From contig VYZB01000040.1 in assembly GCA_013397455.1 (NCBI GenBank), positions 3,576,528-3,640,527 on the forward strand: a stretch of DNA of 64,000 bases, read 5' to 3'. Numbering within the stretch: position 1 is the stretch's first letter; each line of letters starts with the position of its first letter. The translations under genes were made by a program, and so were the position numbers. This stretch comes from Crotophaga sulcirostris. Its lineage: Eukaryota > Chordata > Aves > Cuculiformes > Crotophagidae. Shown here piece after piece: positions 1 to 14,236 of this stretch. Under the pieces are notes generated by a model that saw nothing but the letters and a program-made list of their open reading frames with translations, was not told where the DNA came from and did not search any database.

Positions 1-3000
1 GGTAAAAGCTGAGTCATCTTCATAAGGGGAGGGAAAGGGCCAAGCTGCCGGATGGTTTCCCAAGAATGATGCAATAACTTTCCAGGTACCTATGAGTTCA
101 TGAGCTGGGAATGTGCTGCTGTTAGAAAGGGGCAGTCATTTACGGCCTGCAAGGGAGGATTTCAAAGTTGTGGCAGGCTGAATGTCATCTCAAACCTCTA
201 CTAAGATCATAATTCTGCCTTAAACTGGAGGAGGTCTGAGATGGGCTGAAACATCTAGAATACACCTCTTCCACCTCCACCTATGTACCTTCTAATTAGC
301 TGGTGATGAGATTTTTCATCAAAAGTCTCAAAGCATAGGAGATACATGAACACTCACATCATGTTTTATTTTTATTCTGAATTATTACGTATTTATGAGG
401 ATAATTTTTTTCTCATTTAAAAAAAATAAGGAGTTAAGAAACCTCTGCTAGTGGGAGCCTTCAGATACCGAGTCCATTTCATGTAAAGCCCCACTATCAT
501 CTTTCACTTTGAGAGTGATTTTAATGACATTTTTCAGGAATTAGATTTGCAAAAGCAAGGCTGTTATTGGATATTGAGAAAACAGAAAGGTAAATACTGT
601 ATTCATTACAACATTACAACACTATGTTGGCACAGAAGTACGCATGACTTTTCCATCAGCCTTGTACTTGAATATAGAATTTAAGAAATTTTTACAAGGT
701 AGAGAAAGGCAAGAGATTATTGGCAAAAGGGATGGTTCTGAGGTTACAGAATCCAAAATAATTTTGATTGGCTGACCGAAAGCTAGTTATTTTTTCTGAA
801 TGTGCCACAATCCTCATGTAGGTGGGACTAACCAGTATTTGCTTTGCCCGGATCGGTGATTTTATGAACAGAGAAGAAGGTAAGAGCAGCATGAGCCCAA
901 AGAGAGTGGGCGGCTCTCCAAAAGGGAGAAACTCATCCTAATGATTAAAGTCAATTTTAAGAAACCATGTAAAAGGCTGTCATTTTATTTGTTAGGCAAA
1001 ATCTCCAGCAAAGCCAAGGGAAGTTTGCTTGTGTGGGAGGGACTGGAGAAGCAAGGCCTCTGTGCATGTGTAAGCACGTAGAACAGGGCAGAAAAACTGT
1101 TGTTTATGCAACATTAAAGTTGAGAAATGAAGCAGTCAAGCAATGCAGCGTTAGGGTTGAATGCTCAGCTGTAATGTTGCCTCCCAATACTTAAGTGTCA
1201 GCAAAGGTGGTTTTGCACATTGCTATGACTCCATGAAATGGGTAAGATCTGTGCAATCAGCTGTACTTGGGGTTGTTCGGTGACAAGTCAACCTGTGATT
1301 ATCCTGCAAGGTATAAAAATAAAAAGTAGCGCTTAAATTTGAGACCTCGCCATCCTTATGGCCCCGTGCTTTGTTCTTGATCTCCAGGTCTGCATTAGCT
1401 GTGCCTTGGTGCAGGGGTCACTTCACACTCTCAGGAGCAAAGAATTATACCCAAAATAAGCCAGGCACTTAGCTGACCACAAAGTGTTTTGGTCTGGATG
1501 CCAGCATCCAAATAAGAGTCTAAAATTGTCACTGCTGCCTTTAGCTGCAGATGGGTGCCAAGGAGCTGAGTATCCCAGCCATGTGTGGAGAGACAAAGGG
1601 GCCAAGAGATCTGCAATGCCACGGCATGGGCAGCCCCAGCCCATGCATGCCTGCACACAGCATGTTGCAGGACCAGCCTTTCCTCTTCAGCATCTCCTAG
1701 GGAAGCTGTGTCCTGCACTGTGGTTCCTGATTTTTCATTATTCACTCAGTAATGAGCTGTTTTCTGGCTCTTGGTCTAGGATGCTCCTCATAACAGACAC
1801 GTATCAAAACCAGCTGCCCCTTCTTGCAAGCACAGGAACACGTAAAAATGGTACTACCATTGTAAGGGTTACAACCTTACAACACTCACATCATCTTCCA
1901 GGATTCAGCTATGCAAGACAGCCAGGACAAGCACAGTCCCATGGTTTGTGATGAGAGTTTTCTTCTGCCTTTGAGAAATAAGCATCTGTGGATTCAAAGA
2001 GACAGATGTTCCACATCCCTGTGCCTTTCAAACTTTCTGGTTTACTTTGCATATAATTCCAAATTATCAAATCTAATGCTGCTCTGACCTTTGTTTATTT
2101 TTCTTTCCTCAATGTTGGAGTGATTCATTTGGCTCAGAAAGTGGATTTAACTGTCATTTCAAACAACCACTAATTACAGTGACTGCAACCTAATACTTAA
2201 TTCCAACCTCAAAGGAGCCAATGGTTCACATTAAATATCAGATAAAGCGAAACATCTCAACTTAGTCTGGCTGTACGTTTGTCAGATTTCTGTGCAAGAT
2301 GCACGCATGAGCAAGATGCAACCAAGACAGAGGAAATCAGATATCACCAAGCTCTCAGTAACAGCAAGGGGTGTAACCCAGGCCATTTGTCTTAGGTACC
2401 TTGAAGTTCAGGCACCAATGAAGCAGATTTTAGGTGGAGAATCTAATACACAGGAAGGAGGAATTTCAGCAGCCAAATCAGTTGTTAATCATCAGTCTCT
2501 CTCTTCTCATGTCTTAAAGGTGCTGAGGAGAGAAAGACTTTTGCAAATTCAGTAGAGCAGGAATAATGCAAGCTCAAGGAACAACGTGAGTTAGCAGCAC
2601 ATCTCCGAGGTATGTAGAGGCAGACAGGGGCTAGAGACAAGTAAGGGCACAAGAGGGGCTTTTCAGATCTCTACGTAATCCTTTAGGATGGTACCAAAGC
2701 TGCCAAACTTGAGAGCTGGGTTTCTACAGTTAATTACTGCAGTTTACAGACACATGTTTTCAGAAAGGCTGAGAGCTCAGGCTTCCAATATGGTGCAAAA
2801 TAAAGCAATAGTTTCATTAACTATCTGGTTGTACATGTAATACCTTGCAGCAGTAGCCCTAGGACCCAGGGCATGGGGACCACACTGACATGCAGTGGAG
2901 GATTGGCTTCTGGGCTCCTCCGCCTTGCCTGGGTGAGGTGGCAGAGGTATTTCATATTTTTGACCACTCCCTTAAAAAATATGTCTCATAAGCCTAAAAA

Positions 3001-3242
3001 ACATGGCATTTTACTATTGCCAACTGACATGTAGATTTATCTGGCTTGTCTTCAAATACTCAGGTCTGAAACTTCTTGCCTTTCCTTTATACAGGCATTT
3101 TTCTTCCTGACATTAAACTTCATATTATTCAGCATTTGCTTCAAAAATCCAAATAGTGCCATTTGAGAAAGGCTGCAAACTTGACGCAGATTATCCCAGT
3201 ACACAGATTATCCATGTACAACCATCTCAATCGGCTCTCCCA

Positions 3243-3252
3243 CCCCCCCCCC
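3243..3252. repeat. Poly-C run (C10)
   Basis: An uninterrupted run of ten C on the plus strand, read directly. Such runs are length-polymorphic and prone to sequencing error. Confidence 0.9.
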
Positions 3253-3768
3253 AAACACAGCATTTTAAGGGGTTGAGCACATCCCAGCAGTTACTTTTCC
3301 TGCAGTCCTGCTGCATCTGTGACTCTTATGCTGGAGTACATCTAACTCATCCAGCTGCCCTGGAGCCAGGGCTTTACCTGTGCTCATTCACCATAAAACC
3401 CTGTTCTGTGGGAACATCTGCTCATTTGTGCTCCACCCAAACACCCCACACATTCTTCAGAAATTTCTCTTTCTACAGGTCTGGTTGCTTTTTGCCAGCA
3501 GCAATGTACACGCTTGACATGCTAAGAAAAAGTATTTAACAGAAGGGAAAGCGCGTTCCTCGTAAATTATTCTCATTGCAGGACGGAGAGGAGCAAACTA
3601 ACACTCCTGTACTTCAGGAAAGATGTTTGCAAAAGGGAAGGTGTTCAACTGACTCAGTTAAGGTGAAATACCTGCCATTCCCTCTCCAAAATATGCTGCA
3701 AAAAGCATTAATGGTAATTCACCCAGGTCACTACTGGACTAAGTGACAGGGTGGCTCTGGGAATCAAA

Positions 3769-3780
3769 CCCCCCCCCCCC
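3769..3780. repeat. Poly-C run (C12)
   Basis: An uninterrupted run of twelve C, the second G/C homopolymer within 550 bases. The exact length may be unreliable in an assembly. Confidence 0.9.
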
Positions 3781-6700
3781 AAGATAATTCATTCTCATTG
3801 AGAGACCAAGGAATGGTTTTCCACCTGTGCTTCCACCTTGACTTCTGTGAAATCGACTGTGAATCTGGGGCAGGTTTCTGGCCAGCTAGGACAACTCCTT
3901 AGGTCCCTAGTGGTGATCCATATCTGACACCAAAGACTGAATTTGCATGGAAGAGCAAGAGTCCTGCTCTGGTGGGCATGCAAGAAGACACTGCTGTTCT
4001 CAACAAATGCAGATTATGTGTTTTATAGCACTTTTACTTACTAAAAGACCCTCATATTCACAATTCCAGACGGAAGCAGGGCTTTTAATTTTTATTACTT
4101 CTCAGTCTAAGTCACCAGTTGCAATTCTTTTTATTTGACTTTTCTTTTGTTGAATTTGGAGGGTACTTTCCAAGGACCATTTACAGCTTTTCTTCCCAGC
4201 TATAAAATCTAAATGTCATTTAACATCACAACTCTAGAATCTGAGGTTTCAATGAAAGGAAGCAAAGGTGACAATTACCAGCTCTGCTTTTCGCTCTCAT
4301 TTAAGATAATATGAAACTTTATTTTGTTTTAAAAGACAATTTTCAGACATGAAAATACCTCTACATTTTCAAAATTAGCTAGTTCTTCATTTCTGAGTGC
4401 ACTTCCCCACCCTTACTCAACTCTAAAACTGGTCTTGCTTAGAGTAGAATAACCTTTTAGATGTGTGGTGGGAAGTGGCCACTAAAACCTCTGTGAGAGG
4501 CTCACACCTGTGATTAACACTTGATTTCAGCCATATGAAAGCAAGTGAGTAACACTGTAATATTTTATGGGTAGTTGTGCTTGGTTTGTTGCTAGAACTT
4601 CTCAGATGATCCAGTGCTTTTCTTTGGATGTTCACTTTGCAGTTTATGTGTGTTTTTCTCATAAGGATGCAAACAACAATCTCTGTGTGAGCTGACATGG
4701 GCAGAAAGCCTTTACTGGACTTCTTGGTTCTAGAATCAGTATTTTATTTAGGTATCACAAGATTGAGATTTCATAGCATTGGGCAGTGCACAAATGGATG
4801 GAACCCAGGCCCTGCCCTCCAAATGGCTGCTCTGGCAGGGCCGAGATGGAAAACCAGGCTGTAGACAGCACTAAAGGAAGTCAGGCAAAGAGCATAGTCC
4901 CTCCAACACTCAAAAAGCCCAGCTCTGAATTCCAGACCACTCTGGTTACATCACTGAAACCTCCTTTACTCAGTCCTTTGCAGAGTTACCCAACTGGTCT
5001 GAGTGTTAAGCAAAAGGGGTCATTTGTAGGAGCTACCTTCAAGCCAGTTGGTTACTCAAGAGTTGTCTCTGGCTGCATGCTCAGTGTCAGGGAGGTTTGG
5101 TGGACAGAGTTTTGTAAAACCTATTCAAACTGCAGCAATTCAATGTGTTTCTTCCCTTCATTCCTGCAGTTTAAATTAATCCAACTTGATTTAATCTCTT
5201 ATAATTGTGCAGTGTGTTTTTATTTAAATTTGCCTCTAGTCTCCTACCAATCAGTACATCCATGCATAAGTAATGTCGGTACCTCAGATCTTGCTGGACT
5301 GCCTCACTCACTGTTTCATCATCTTCAGCTCCTAAAATGCTCCAGGTGCTTGCCAGAAGATGAGTGAGGGCATTTCTCCCTCAAATTTCAGACCGACTCA
5401 TAAAAAGCCTTCTGAGATCACGAGCACTACCCCGAAACAGCTCTGCATGCAGGGGAGCCCTCTAAATCACCCTCAGAGCTGTGCACCTTATCAGCCACAC
5501 TTTTTCCCTCTGACTGTCAGAAGTGGTTCCCATAGGAAGCAATGTGTTGATTTTGGCTTCCTGGAGAAAGTTAAGACAACAACTCTTCCCATGTTGTTTG
5601 AACCTGATTTGAGCTCCATCTCTGCCATGTTTAATAACCTCCATAAATTGCTTAAATCCCCTGTAAGATTAAATGGCTGGGTTATGCATGGCTCTCTCTG
5701 GATTCCCTGGTACCTACTGAAATACCTTCCTTAGCAATGCTGGAAATCCAGCCATGAGCTGGGATGACAAGTTGATAAATGCTGTCCAGGTAAAGGCTGT
5801 AGATGCATGTAGGGGCCTTGGGCCCATGTTGGCTTTGGTTTGAGAAAGAGTTTGGCAACACCATCTTCAAAACCCGCTTTCCTGACTCAAGCTGGAAGAT
5901 TCACCAAGTCCCTTAGAAGTGTCTGCATTGCACAAGGTTAGGCCAGCAAAGGCAGGAAATGAGAGGCCAAGCACATGCCTCTCAGCTCCTCACTTTATGC
6001 CCACAAAGGCCCACACCGATTTCTTAATGCCCATATCCCACCTGTCTTGATGCTGGAAGAGGTACTGCGGGAGCAGCAAGTTTTTCTCTACATTCCCCCA
6101 CTGTTCCTACTAACAATATCGTAAAGATAAGTGGGTGAATGCTCAAGCGGATGGTAATTACAACCATAATGAGCACAGACACCAACAAGAAATGAATCAG
6201 TTATGTGCTCTTTACTTGTCTGGAACTACAGATTATGTCTACAGTGGAAAAGTTCATCCTAGAAAATAAATTCATTAGCATGATTAGATCAACCCCACCA
6301 CAGTATTCAATATTACTTTGCCTTCGGCAGCAGCAAGGACAGCTGGGCAAAGCAGCAGTTAACGTTAAGCTAGTTAAGGCATGTCAAATAATATTCTCTC
6401 CAACACAAGGCAGTCTCCCACAGCAGACAAGCCATAGCAAAGGAACCAGTTTCGGTGGTCACTGAATAAATGAAAATCTTTTTGAGGTTATACAGATGGG
6501 ATGGGTCAACACCGCCCCCAGTAGCAGCCTCTCATGAGAGGGGCAGTCTTGTGCAATGGCAGTTCACAGGAACAAGCCCTAAAGGACAATGCCACTGGCA
6601 TCAACAGGAGTTCTGCACCCTCCCAGCAAAGTCTGAAATACAGAATTGGACATTGCTGGGAGCTCCAGTCTGTCTTGGGAGCTCTTGGAATTTGGTTTCC

Positions 6701-9700
6701 ACATGAACCAGTAATTCACACCCACTACAAAAAAAACTCCTTGAGCACCAGATCAGTCTGTGTCCATGCATTTGCCACAGCTGGGCTCATGAACATGACC
6801 CTCCTGGACCTGCCCCACTGCACTTCCCAACACCTGGAGCATTGTCTGCACTCCAGTTTCCACCAAACTGTGCTCCTTCCACTCTGGTCATGCTTTCTCA
6901 AAGCTGATGTTGTGAAGGTTTCAGTTGCAAAAGCTGAATATTATTCACCTGAAAAGTGAATTCCTTTCAAACACTCCCTCTCTGGTGGTTACAGGCACTG
7001 TATCTGTGCAAGCAGGTAGTAGATGAGGTGCAAATGCTCTAGTTGAAAAACCTACATACTCAGGAACAGTTTCTTGGTTTGAAGGAGCTAAAAAACCTTG
7101 CTGTGCTTACAAGGTTGCTCCTTATTCCTTACACAACCTTAGACACCCAAGTGAAAAAGTGTCTGTTAGGTCAAAAATACACACGTCCTGTAACTCATCC
7201 AGGAGATGCAGAGATACATGAAAGTTCACGACAATGTGTTACTGTAGCAGAGAAACTATTGGTCAGCTATGACAGAGATCAGCATAGGTCAGTCAGTCCA
7301 GCAGAGTTAGAGCAGCACTGGAGAACCATCCAGTGAGCATCACAACCATTTAGGCTTCACCCAATAAGCTACGGACTGCACAAAGCCAATTTTATCAATG
7401 CATAGACCACAATTAGAGATTTCTGAAGGTCGTCTTACCTGCCAGCCTAGGTGATTACATGGATACCTTCAGCAGAAGATCTGCACCCTCTATAGATATG
7501 CCTACGTCTGTGCTTTCTCTTGTCTTTGTTTTAAAGATGACAAATCAAAACACAGAATAGACTAGATAACGGACCAAAGCCTCTAAAAGAGCATGTAGCA
7601 GAGTGGATATGGGAGCTAAGCTGGGCACCACTTCAGGATCCCCACTTGAAATCCATCTTCTCTACACAGTGGAGTGTCTGAGCACATTGCCTGAATACCT
7701 ACACACACAGGACATGCTGCTACAGATCGGCATCCCGTCTGTAGACCCAAAAAAAGTACTCTACAAATCTTTTTGAACTCTTTCTGCCTATAAAAGTAAG
7801 TAAACTCTGCGTTCTTTTCTATTAAAAGAAAAGACTCAGTTGGTTATCCGCATGGATACAGCCCCTGCAGGCAATCATCTTTCTTTGCTCTCTAAGATTA
7901 ACTCTTGTTTATACCTGTAAGTCCTTTTCCCCATGACAGATATCAAACATTATTGAGAGGTCTGTAGAGTTCTCAAAAAAGTTCCCAGCTTGCAATGTCA
8001 GGAGATGAAGCAAATTTAATTACTCATGATATTTGAAACCCTGGGGCACCACGTCAATCCCCCCATCCCATCTCCTGGCCACACATCCTTGTTCAATTCC
8101 CCTATCAGATTTCCATAAGCCAGTTCAATGCACTTGACCAGCTGAAAACTAAGCTACCTCTTAAAAAAAGGGGCAGCTCACTGCTGGGCTAGGAGTGAAC
8201 AGCTCAGAGAGGTGGTTGCCAAGCCCCAGAGCTCAGGAAGGGGCCATGAGGCCACATACCCTGGGACAGATGTGGGAAGAAGAAACCGAATGAGCTAGGA
8301 GGTTGACCTAGATGAGTTCATGGGTTGTCCTTGGAGAGGTTCTCCTTGTACTCCAGGTGTTCTACATAGAACTGGACAGGTCAGTTTTGTTATCCTGTGC
8401 CACCATCCCCATGCCATGGGCAAGGGTTTTCCCTCAGCGACTGGGGACAGAATGGGAGGCAAGAAGCCTTACGCTCCAGGAGGAGCCTGCAGCCTGAATC
8501 TGACATGCAGAATGTCCCCAAGAAGTCATGAGTTATACCGAGTCAGCTCCCACACAGCATCAGAAACAGCAGTGCCACAAGAGAAATATCACAAGTTGCA
8601 AAATGATTTCTATTTGCGTTGCAATGAATGTGCCACTAGCAAGGGTTGAAACTCAGGAGTTAACGTACCGCAGGTTTATGGTAAATGAACGCTTCTGGAA
8701 CCATAATTCATGTTAATTGACAGAAGCTGTCTACGGCAATATGAAATATGCACATCATAGCTGCAAAGCAGGAATCCCTGTGTGCACCAGAAAACAAACA
8801 GTGCCTTTGCTTCGAAGCGCCTTGACTACTTCTCTTTTCCACATCAAATAAAAACTGCAAGTTACATCCACATCTCAAATGAGGTGCAAACAAAGATGCA
8901 TCTATAACCAACCATGCAAACACAGGAACTGGAAGAGGAATGTACCTGAGAAAACAGCTGGCCATTCCCATCCATGCCACAGTGATCTTAAAACATGCTG
9001 AAGAACCACTGAGCTCAGTGCAATGAAAATCAGCCAACAATTACAATTTCTGCGACCCATTTTTGTCACTTCATTTAAAAAAGGGGCCAAGTGGCCATTA
9101 GTGCCATTGACTAGAGCACAATCAGCCCCCTAACATTTATCTGCTTAGAAAATGCATGTATTATGCAAGTAGTTGCACTTTTAATGACTGAACTGGATTT
9201 TCAGCCCTACAGATATATTTAGGACAAGAAGTTCATTTTCTCAGTGAGGAAATTAGTGAAATCAGTGAGGGGATGTCCCCAAGGGTCTTTACTGGGAATG
9301 CTTAGCCATGGGTAACTGTTAGAAATCGGGGCTTGTAAAGTGTGATTTCAAATGTTGTGTAGAGAGGGACTTAAAGGTAGCAAGGGAAACACCCTGAAAA
9401 TCTCCATTTTGACAAAATGTGTCACTATATAAAAGCACAGCCATCCTGCAAAGACATTTGGGTTTGACAGTGTATTTGGGAAAGATTTTCTGGAAGTCTG
9501 AGGGATCCCTAGCTGAGTGAGGCATCATGGTATGGTGCAGAACTTTTTTTAAACAAGCTTTTTGACCCAAAAGCAGTAAGAAATTCCATTTTAGGGAACC
9601 ATTCTAAAAAAATCTGTCTTGTTCCTCTGAAAAAAAAAGATCTCACTTTGAAGCTATGAAAGCAGTCATAAAAAGAATTATCTGCTTACCTCAATAGCTG

Positions 9701-10373
9701 TAGGGCCTTAGAAAATCCATCCTAGACCAAACAGCCCAGCTAATAGAAGTTAATCCCAGCAGTTGTAAATAGAGTTTTTCTCCTCATTCCCTTCCCTATT
9801 AATATCATTAATATTATTGAACACTAGTAACTTCAAGGAAATGCGCTGAGAAGCAAAGTCTAGATTTTAGACAGAGAATGTATTTTTTACCCAACTGAAC
9901 ATGTCAATACAAGAGCCTAGGGGTGGCCTTAAGGAAGGTATGTTCACCAGGTTTCTTGTCTTTTAGCAATGATAAGCAACATGCCAGCTAAGCCCACCTG
10001 CCCCCACCATCTAAAGCATCATTCTGTCACCTTCCCTGAGACCTCTGAAAATCCACATGGACTACCCATTGGCCAGGATCCCCTCCCAGCACAGCCCACC
10101 ATCTTCAGCAGAGCTCCCACCAAAGCAAGGTTCCACACAGTTGCAGGTTGGCAAAACAAGACCTGGGCAGGCACAAGTTGGGGCTCAGTGTGAAAGAGGA
10201 GGAGGTTAAGAGGTGATGTCGCTCAATCTGGGAGACTGCAAAAGGCGGAGGAGGTGCTGTCACGGGAAGGATAGTTCAACTAGGTTCTATCAGATTTCGC
10301 ACAGAAATAAATCTTGCCATAGTCCTGTCTAAATTTTTGAATCCAGGGTCTGCCTTTGTATCTTACTTTCTTA

Positions 10374-10882
10374 ATCACAGGATCACAGCATTACAAGGTT
10401 GGAAAGAACCTCTGAGATCATCGAGTCCAACCTATAACCCAACACTAACACCAACACCAACACATCATCTAAACCATGGCACTGAGTGCCTCATCCAATC
10501 TCCTCTTAAACACCTCCAGGGTCGGCGACTCCACCACCTCTCCAGGCAGAGCATTCCATTGGCCAATCACCCTTTCAGTGAAGAATTTTTTCCTAACATC
10601 AAGCTTAAACCTCCCCTGACAAAGCTTGAGTCCATGTCCTCTTGTTCTGCCACTGGTCACCTGAGAGAAGAGACCAACCCCTGCCTGACTACAGCCTCCT
10701 TTTAGGTAGTTGTAGAGAGCAATAAGGGCTCCCCTGAACCTCCTCTTCTTCAGACTAAACAGCCCCAGCTCCCTCAGTCACTCCTCAGAGGGCTTGTGCT
10801 CCAGCCCCTTCACCATCTTCATTGCTCTCCTCTGGACACACTCCAGTATCTTGACCTCCTTCTCAAACTGAGGGGCCCAGAA
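10374..10882 (-). mobile_element. CR1: CR1 LINE, 5'-truncated, minus orientation
   Basis: A roughly 510-base 3' end of a CR1 retrotransposon in reverse orientation. On the plus strand it begins with the complement of the 3' tail (ATCACAG units) and the 'TTACAAGGTTGGAAAG' block. It continues through the CAACAC-rich 3' UTR into the C-terminal part of the reverse-transcriptase ORF2. The minus frame 10660-10469 keeps 63 codons ending in [11 protein letters not shown], the same C-terminus as the copies at 34662 and 55008. It is cut at about 10882 in the 'GAGGGGCCCAGAAC' complement, as expected from incomplete reverse transcription. It belongs to the class of copies with TGTGATAC-type tails. It cannot move by itself. 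Confidence 0.93.
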
Positions 10883-13133
10883 CTAATGAATCAGGAGAAG
10901 CAGCAAATAGCTTGTTATTTGCTCATTAACTAATAGCAGGACTCTGCCAACCCTTCACTTTGAGTTGTTCCTTATTCTCAAGAGAGGTTGTGGTACATTC
11001 AACAGAAGCACCTGAGGATCAAGTTACTACAAGTGAAGTTATTGCAGGCAGAATTTGGCCCAGACAGGACATCATTACTGAGCTTTAACTTGTTCTTTTC
11101 ATTACAAGAGCTGTTCTTCTAGTTTGCTCCTGTGTAACTAGTGCAGAAAACAGTGAACGATGATTGCTTCCCCAAAAGGCCTGAAACTTGTGAGCCCAGC
11201 CCTGCAATCATCACTCCCATAACTCTTCCTTGACTTACACCAGCACTTCCACATGTGGATGAGGTTGGAGGATTTTTAAGATGAGACCTCAGGTAATCCT
11301 GACCTGACTTGACTCCTGAAGGGGGAGGAAGGAGCTCAATCCAACTGGCCTGGGAGGCAGTTCATCTTGCCAGAGGTACCTGATGCCAATTCCTTTGAAA
11401 ATGAATTAATTATTTTTCAGATTCAGTTTAGATATTGTTAGATGGGCAAGGAGAAATGAGTCAAAGCTGAAGACACTGTCAGAAAGGAGTGGAAGAGGAG
11501 AGGTAGGTGTCAGAACAAATTGTTCTCATTCAGAAGCTCAGCTGAAAACAGGCGTTATATTGCAGGAGACCAGCATTTACAACTAACAGCCTGGCTTGCA
11601 AAGCTGTGCTCTCCCACCCCAACCCGGATGCTGAGTGAAAGAAACAGAGCTTTTAACTAATTTTGAACCTTATCCTGCACCATTCAAATCAGCCAGGCTT
11701 TGTCATTAGCCCACAGGTGGGGAAGAAACCCAGTCCCCTATGTCCTGCCTATTCTGACGGCAGCGAAAAGAGCATTTATGAAACATGTCAGCTAAAATAT
11801 TTGAACAAGCAGGTTTTCAAATCCCAGTGTGGACAGAAGGAGTTGCTTTTTAGCAGGTGTTAGCAGGAAAAGATAAAGCTGCTCAGTTGAGAATATGTCA
11901 TGTTTCATTTGGAAATGTGTCAGTACAAGCATGTTAGCACCTTCGCGCCAAGTCTGGACAAACCCTGGAAGAGGAGAACGGCTCAACTAGCAAGGAGAGG
12001 GAGTTGGAACTTGCTCTGGGGGCAGCCCAGTGCTCTTATACTTTGGGTAAGGCAGAGAAAACAACTGTCCTATAATGGGAGCTTTTCAAAGCCAAGGAGT
12101 TTAGGAAAGGAGTTGCAACTGCCAGCAGTTTACACCTGCTCCAAACAAAATCCAAGGATTGTGTTTGAGGCAGCTGTGGCTACGTGGAGTCTTCTCTGCA
12201 TTAGGATTCCTGAGGATGATGCTACTGTGGGAGCTAAACCAGGTTTAGCTGCAGTGGAACTGCTACAGGAGTCAGACACAAATGGACAGAAAAAGAGAGG
12301 AAAGGAGTCACCTCCCAAGACCTCAAGCTCTTCTCGTACTGGTCCTGCTGCTACAGCTGCTTTGGCATTGGAGTTGGCATTTTGGATCCTGTACACCCAG
12401 AGAAAAACCCAGTGCAGGGACCTTCATGTCCCTCCATCAGTATCCATAGCAGATCTTCAAGAGTAGGGTTCACTGGGCTTGTTTTTCTCCGAGCAAAGTG
12501 GTTGTACAGTCCCATTCACTTGGCTTTTACCCAAGCAGCTGCTGATCCAGTCCCGAAGAGACACAATAAAAAGGCTGGGGGAATGTACAAATTCAATTTA
12601 GTGTGGAACGAGGGACTAGTTAATCTGACCCCAGAGGAACACAAAGATATTTATTTTAATGACAATGTTGTGAGGACTCCTATTGTAAGACGAGAGCAGC
12701 TCTCATCTCTTGGATCCAAACTCTCTGTGCAAACAAGCCTGAATGGCCAATTTTGAAGCCAGCTCCCAATCTGCTGCTTGTAACCAGATTTTGTGTTTTG
12801 AGCCATCTCTCTCTTTGACACAAACGGGTACAAAACTGAAGCCACAGAGACATCTAACAGCAGCAAAAACAATGTGAATTGGGATGCACAGATTTCCATC
12901 CTGTTTCCCAGGCACACCATGGTTCCACTCCCACAACCAACAAATCCAATTCAACACATCAAATGGAGTGTCCTCTTGAATGGCTCCAAAGGATTATTAA
13001 ACATATTCATGAAGTCTGAATGCAGCTAGAAATTATAAATCACCAGTGTCTCAGTATCCAGGACAGATTTCTAGAGCTACATCTCAATCATCAGGTTGCA
13101 GGAAGAAATACTTAACCCAGGTACAGGGCAAAC
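10883..13133. other. Unique stretch between two CR1 copies
   Basis: No repeat family or gene recognised. The open frame 11900-12466 (188 codons, plus) overlaps an antisense frame, shows no domain and lacks exon-like boundaries, so I treat it as chance. Confidence 0.55.
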
Positions 13134-14236
13134 ATGGAATCACAGAAAGGTTTGGGTTGGAAGGGATCATCCAATTAAAGATCATTCAATTCCAATTCCC
13201 CCTTGCCATGGGCAGGGACACCTCTCACCAGACCAGGGGGCTCAAGGCCCCATCCAACCTGGCCTTGAACACCTCCAGGAAAGGGGGCACCCACAGCTTC
13301 CCTGGGCAACCTGTGCCAATGTCTCACCACCTTTATTGTGAAGAATTTCTGCCTTAATATCTAATCTAAATCTACCCTCTTTCAGTTTAAAGCCATTACC
13401 CCTTGTCCTATCGCTACAGGCCCTTGTAAAAAGTCCCTCTCCAGCTTTCCTATAGTCCCTTCAGGTGCAGGAGGGCTTCTGTTAGGTCTCCCCAGAGCCT
13501 TCTCTTCTCCAGGCTGAACAACCCCAACTCTCTCAGCCTGTCCTCATAGCAGAGGTGCTCCAAACCTCTGATCATTTTTGTGGCCCTCCTCTGGAGTCAC
13601 TCCAACAGGTCCATGCCCTTCTTATGTTGGGGACCCCAGAGCTGAACACAGCACTCCAGGTGGGGTCTCACGAGTAAAGGAGGAGAATACCCTCCCTTGC
13701 CCTGCTGGCCACACTTCTTTAGATGCAGCCCAGGACAAGGTTGGCCTTCTGGGCTGCAAGTGAACATTGACATTGAGCATTGCATGTTGACCTTCTCATC
13801 CACCAGCACCTCCAAGTCCTCCTCAGGGTTGCTCCCAATCCATTCTCCACCGAGCCTGTGTGCGTGCCTGTATTTCGGGATTGCCCCAGCCCAGGTGCTG
13901 GACCTTGTACTTGGCCTTGTTGAACTTAATGAGGTTCACATGGGCCCACCTCTTCAGCTTCTCAAGGTCCTCTGAATGGCATACCCCACCTCCCCTTCAG
14001 AGTGCTGGCCACACCACCTAGCTTGGTGTTATCAGCAAACTCACTGCAGGTGTCCTCAATCCCACTGTCCATGGCAGTGACAAAGCTGTTAAACAGCACC
14101 AGTCCCCATACCTTGTGGAATACCACTCGCCACTGATCCCCACTCTGACATTCAGTCGTTGACCACAACTTTCTGGGTGCAAACATCCAGCCATTTCACT
14201 ATCCACCAAGTGGTCCATTCGCCAGATCCATGTCTA
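13134..14236 (-). mobile_element. CR1: CR1 LINE, longest copy in the window, minus orientation
   Basis: About 1.1 kb of CR1 in reverse orientation. On the plus strand it opens with 'GGAATCACAGAAAGGTTTGG', the complement of the ATTCTRTG-type tail and 'CCAACCCAAA' block. It then runs through the 3' UTR ('GCCATGGGCAGGGAC') and back into the ORF2 reverse-transcriptase region, reaching the 'ATCCACCAAGTGGTCCATTC' complement near 14205. The reading frame is broken by many stops and indels, so it is an old, dead copy. It retains more of ORF2 than any other copy here and would be the best one for subfamily assignment. Its class differs from the 10374 copy about 2.3 kb away: the 3' UTR sequence is clearly different. 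Confidence 0.95.

Larger units (their letters stand above)
1..10373. other. Unique non-coding stretch, no gene recognised
   Basis: I see no CR1 copy, RNA gene or convincing coding exon in this first 10 kb. Open frames here, the longest 193 codons at 4786-5367, have no recognisable domain and no matching splice signals, so I read them as chance. The only simple repeats are two C runs. A strong donor-like site for the minus strand lies near 7437 (GGCAG followed by GTAAGAC), but all three frames of the sequence upstream of it contain stops. This is probably intergenic or intronic DNA. Confidence 0.6.

Noticed and set aside
4786..5367. 193-codon plus-strand open frame, the longest outside repeats
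   Set aside because: Residue content looks random, no family resemblance, no promoter, splice or poly-A context.
7430..7530. Strong minus-strand donor (GGCAG then GTAAGAC) near 7437
   Set aside because: All three frames upstream contain stops and no good acceptor is present.
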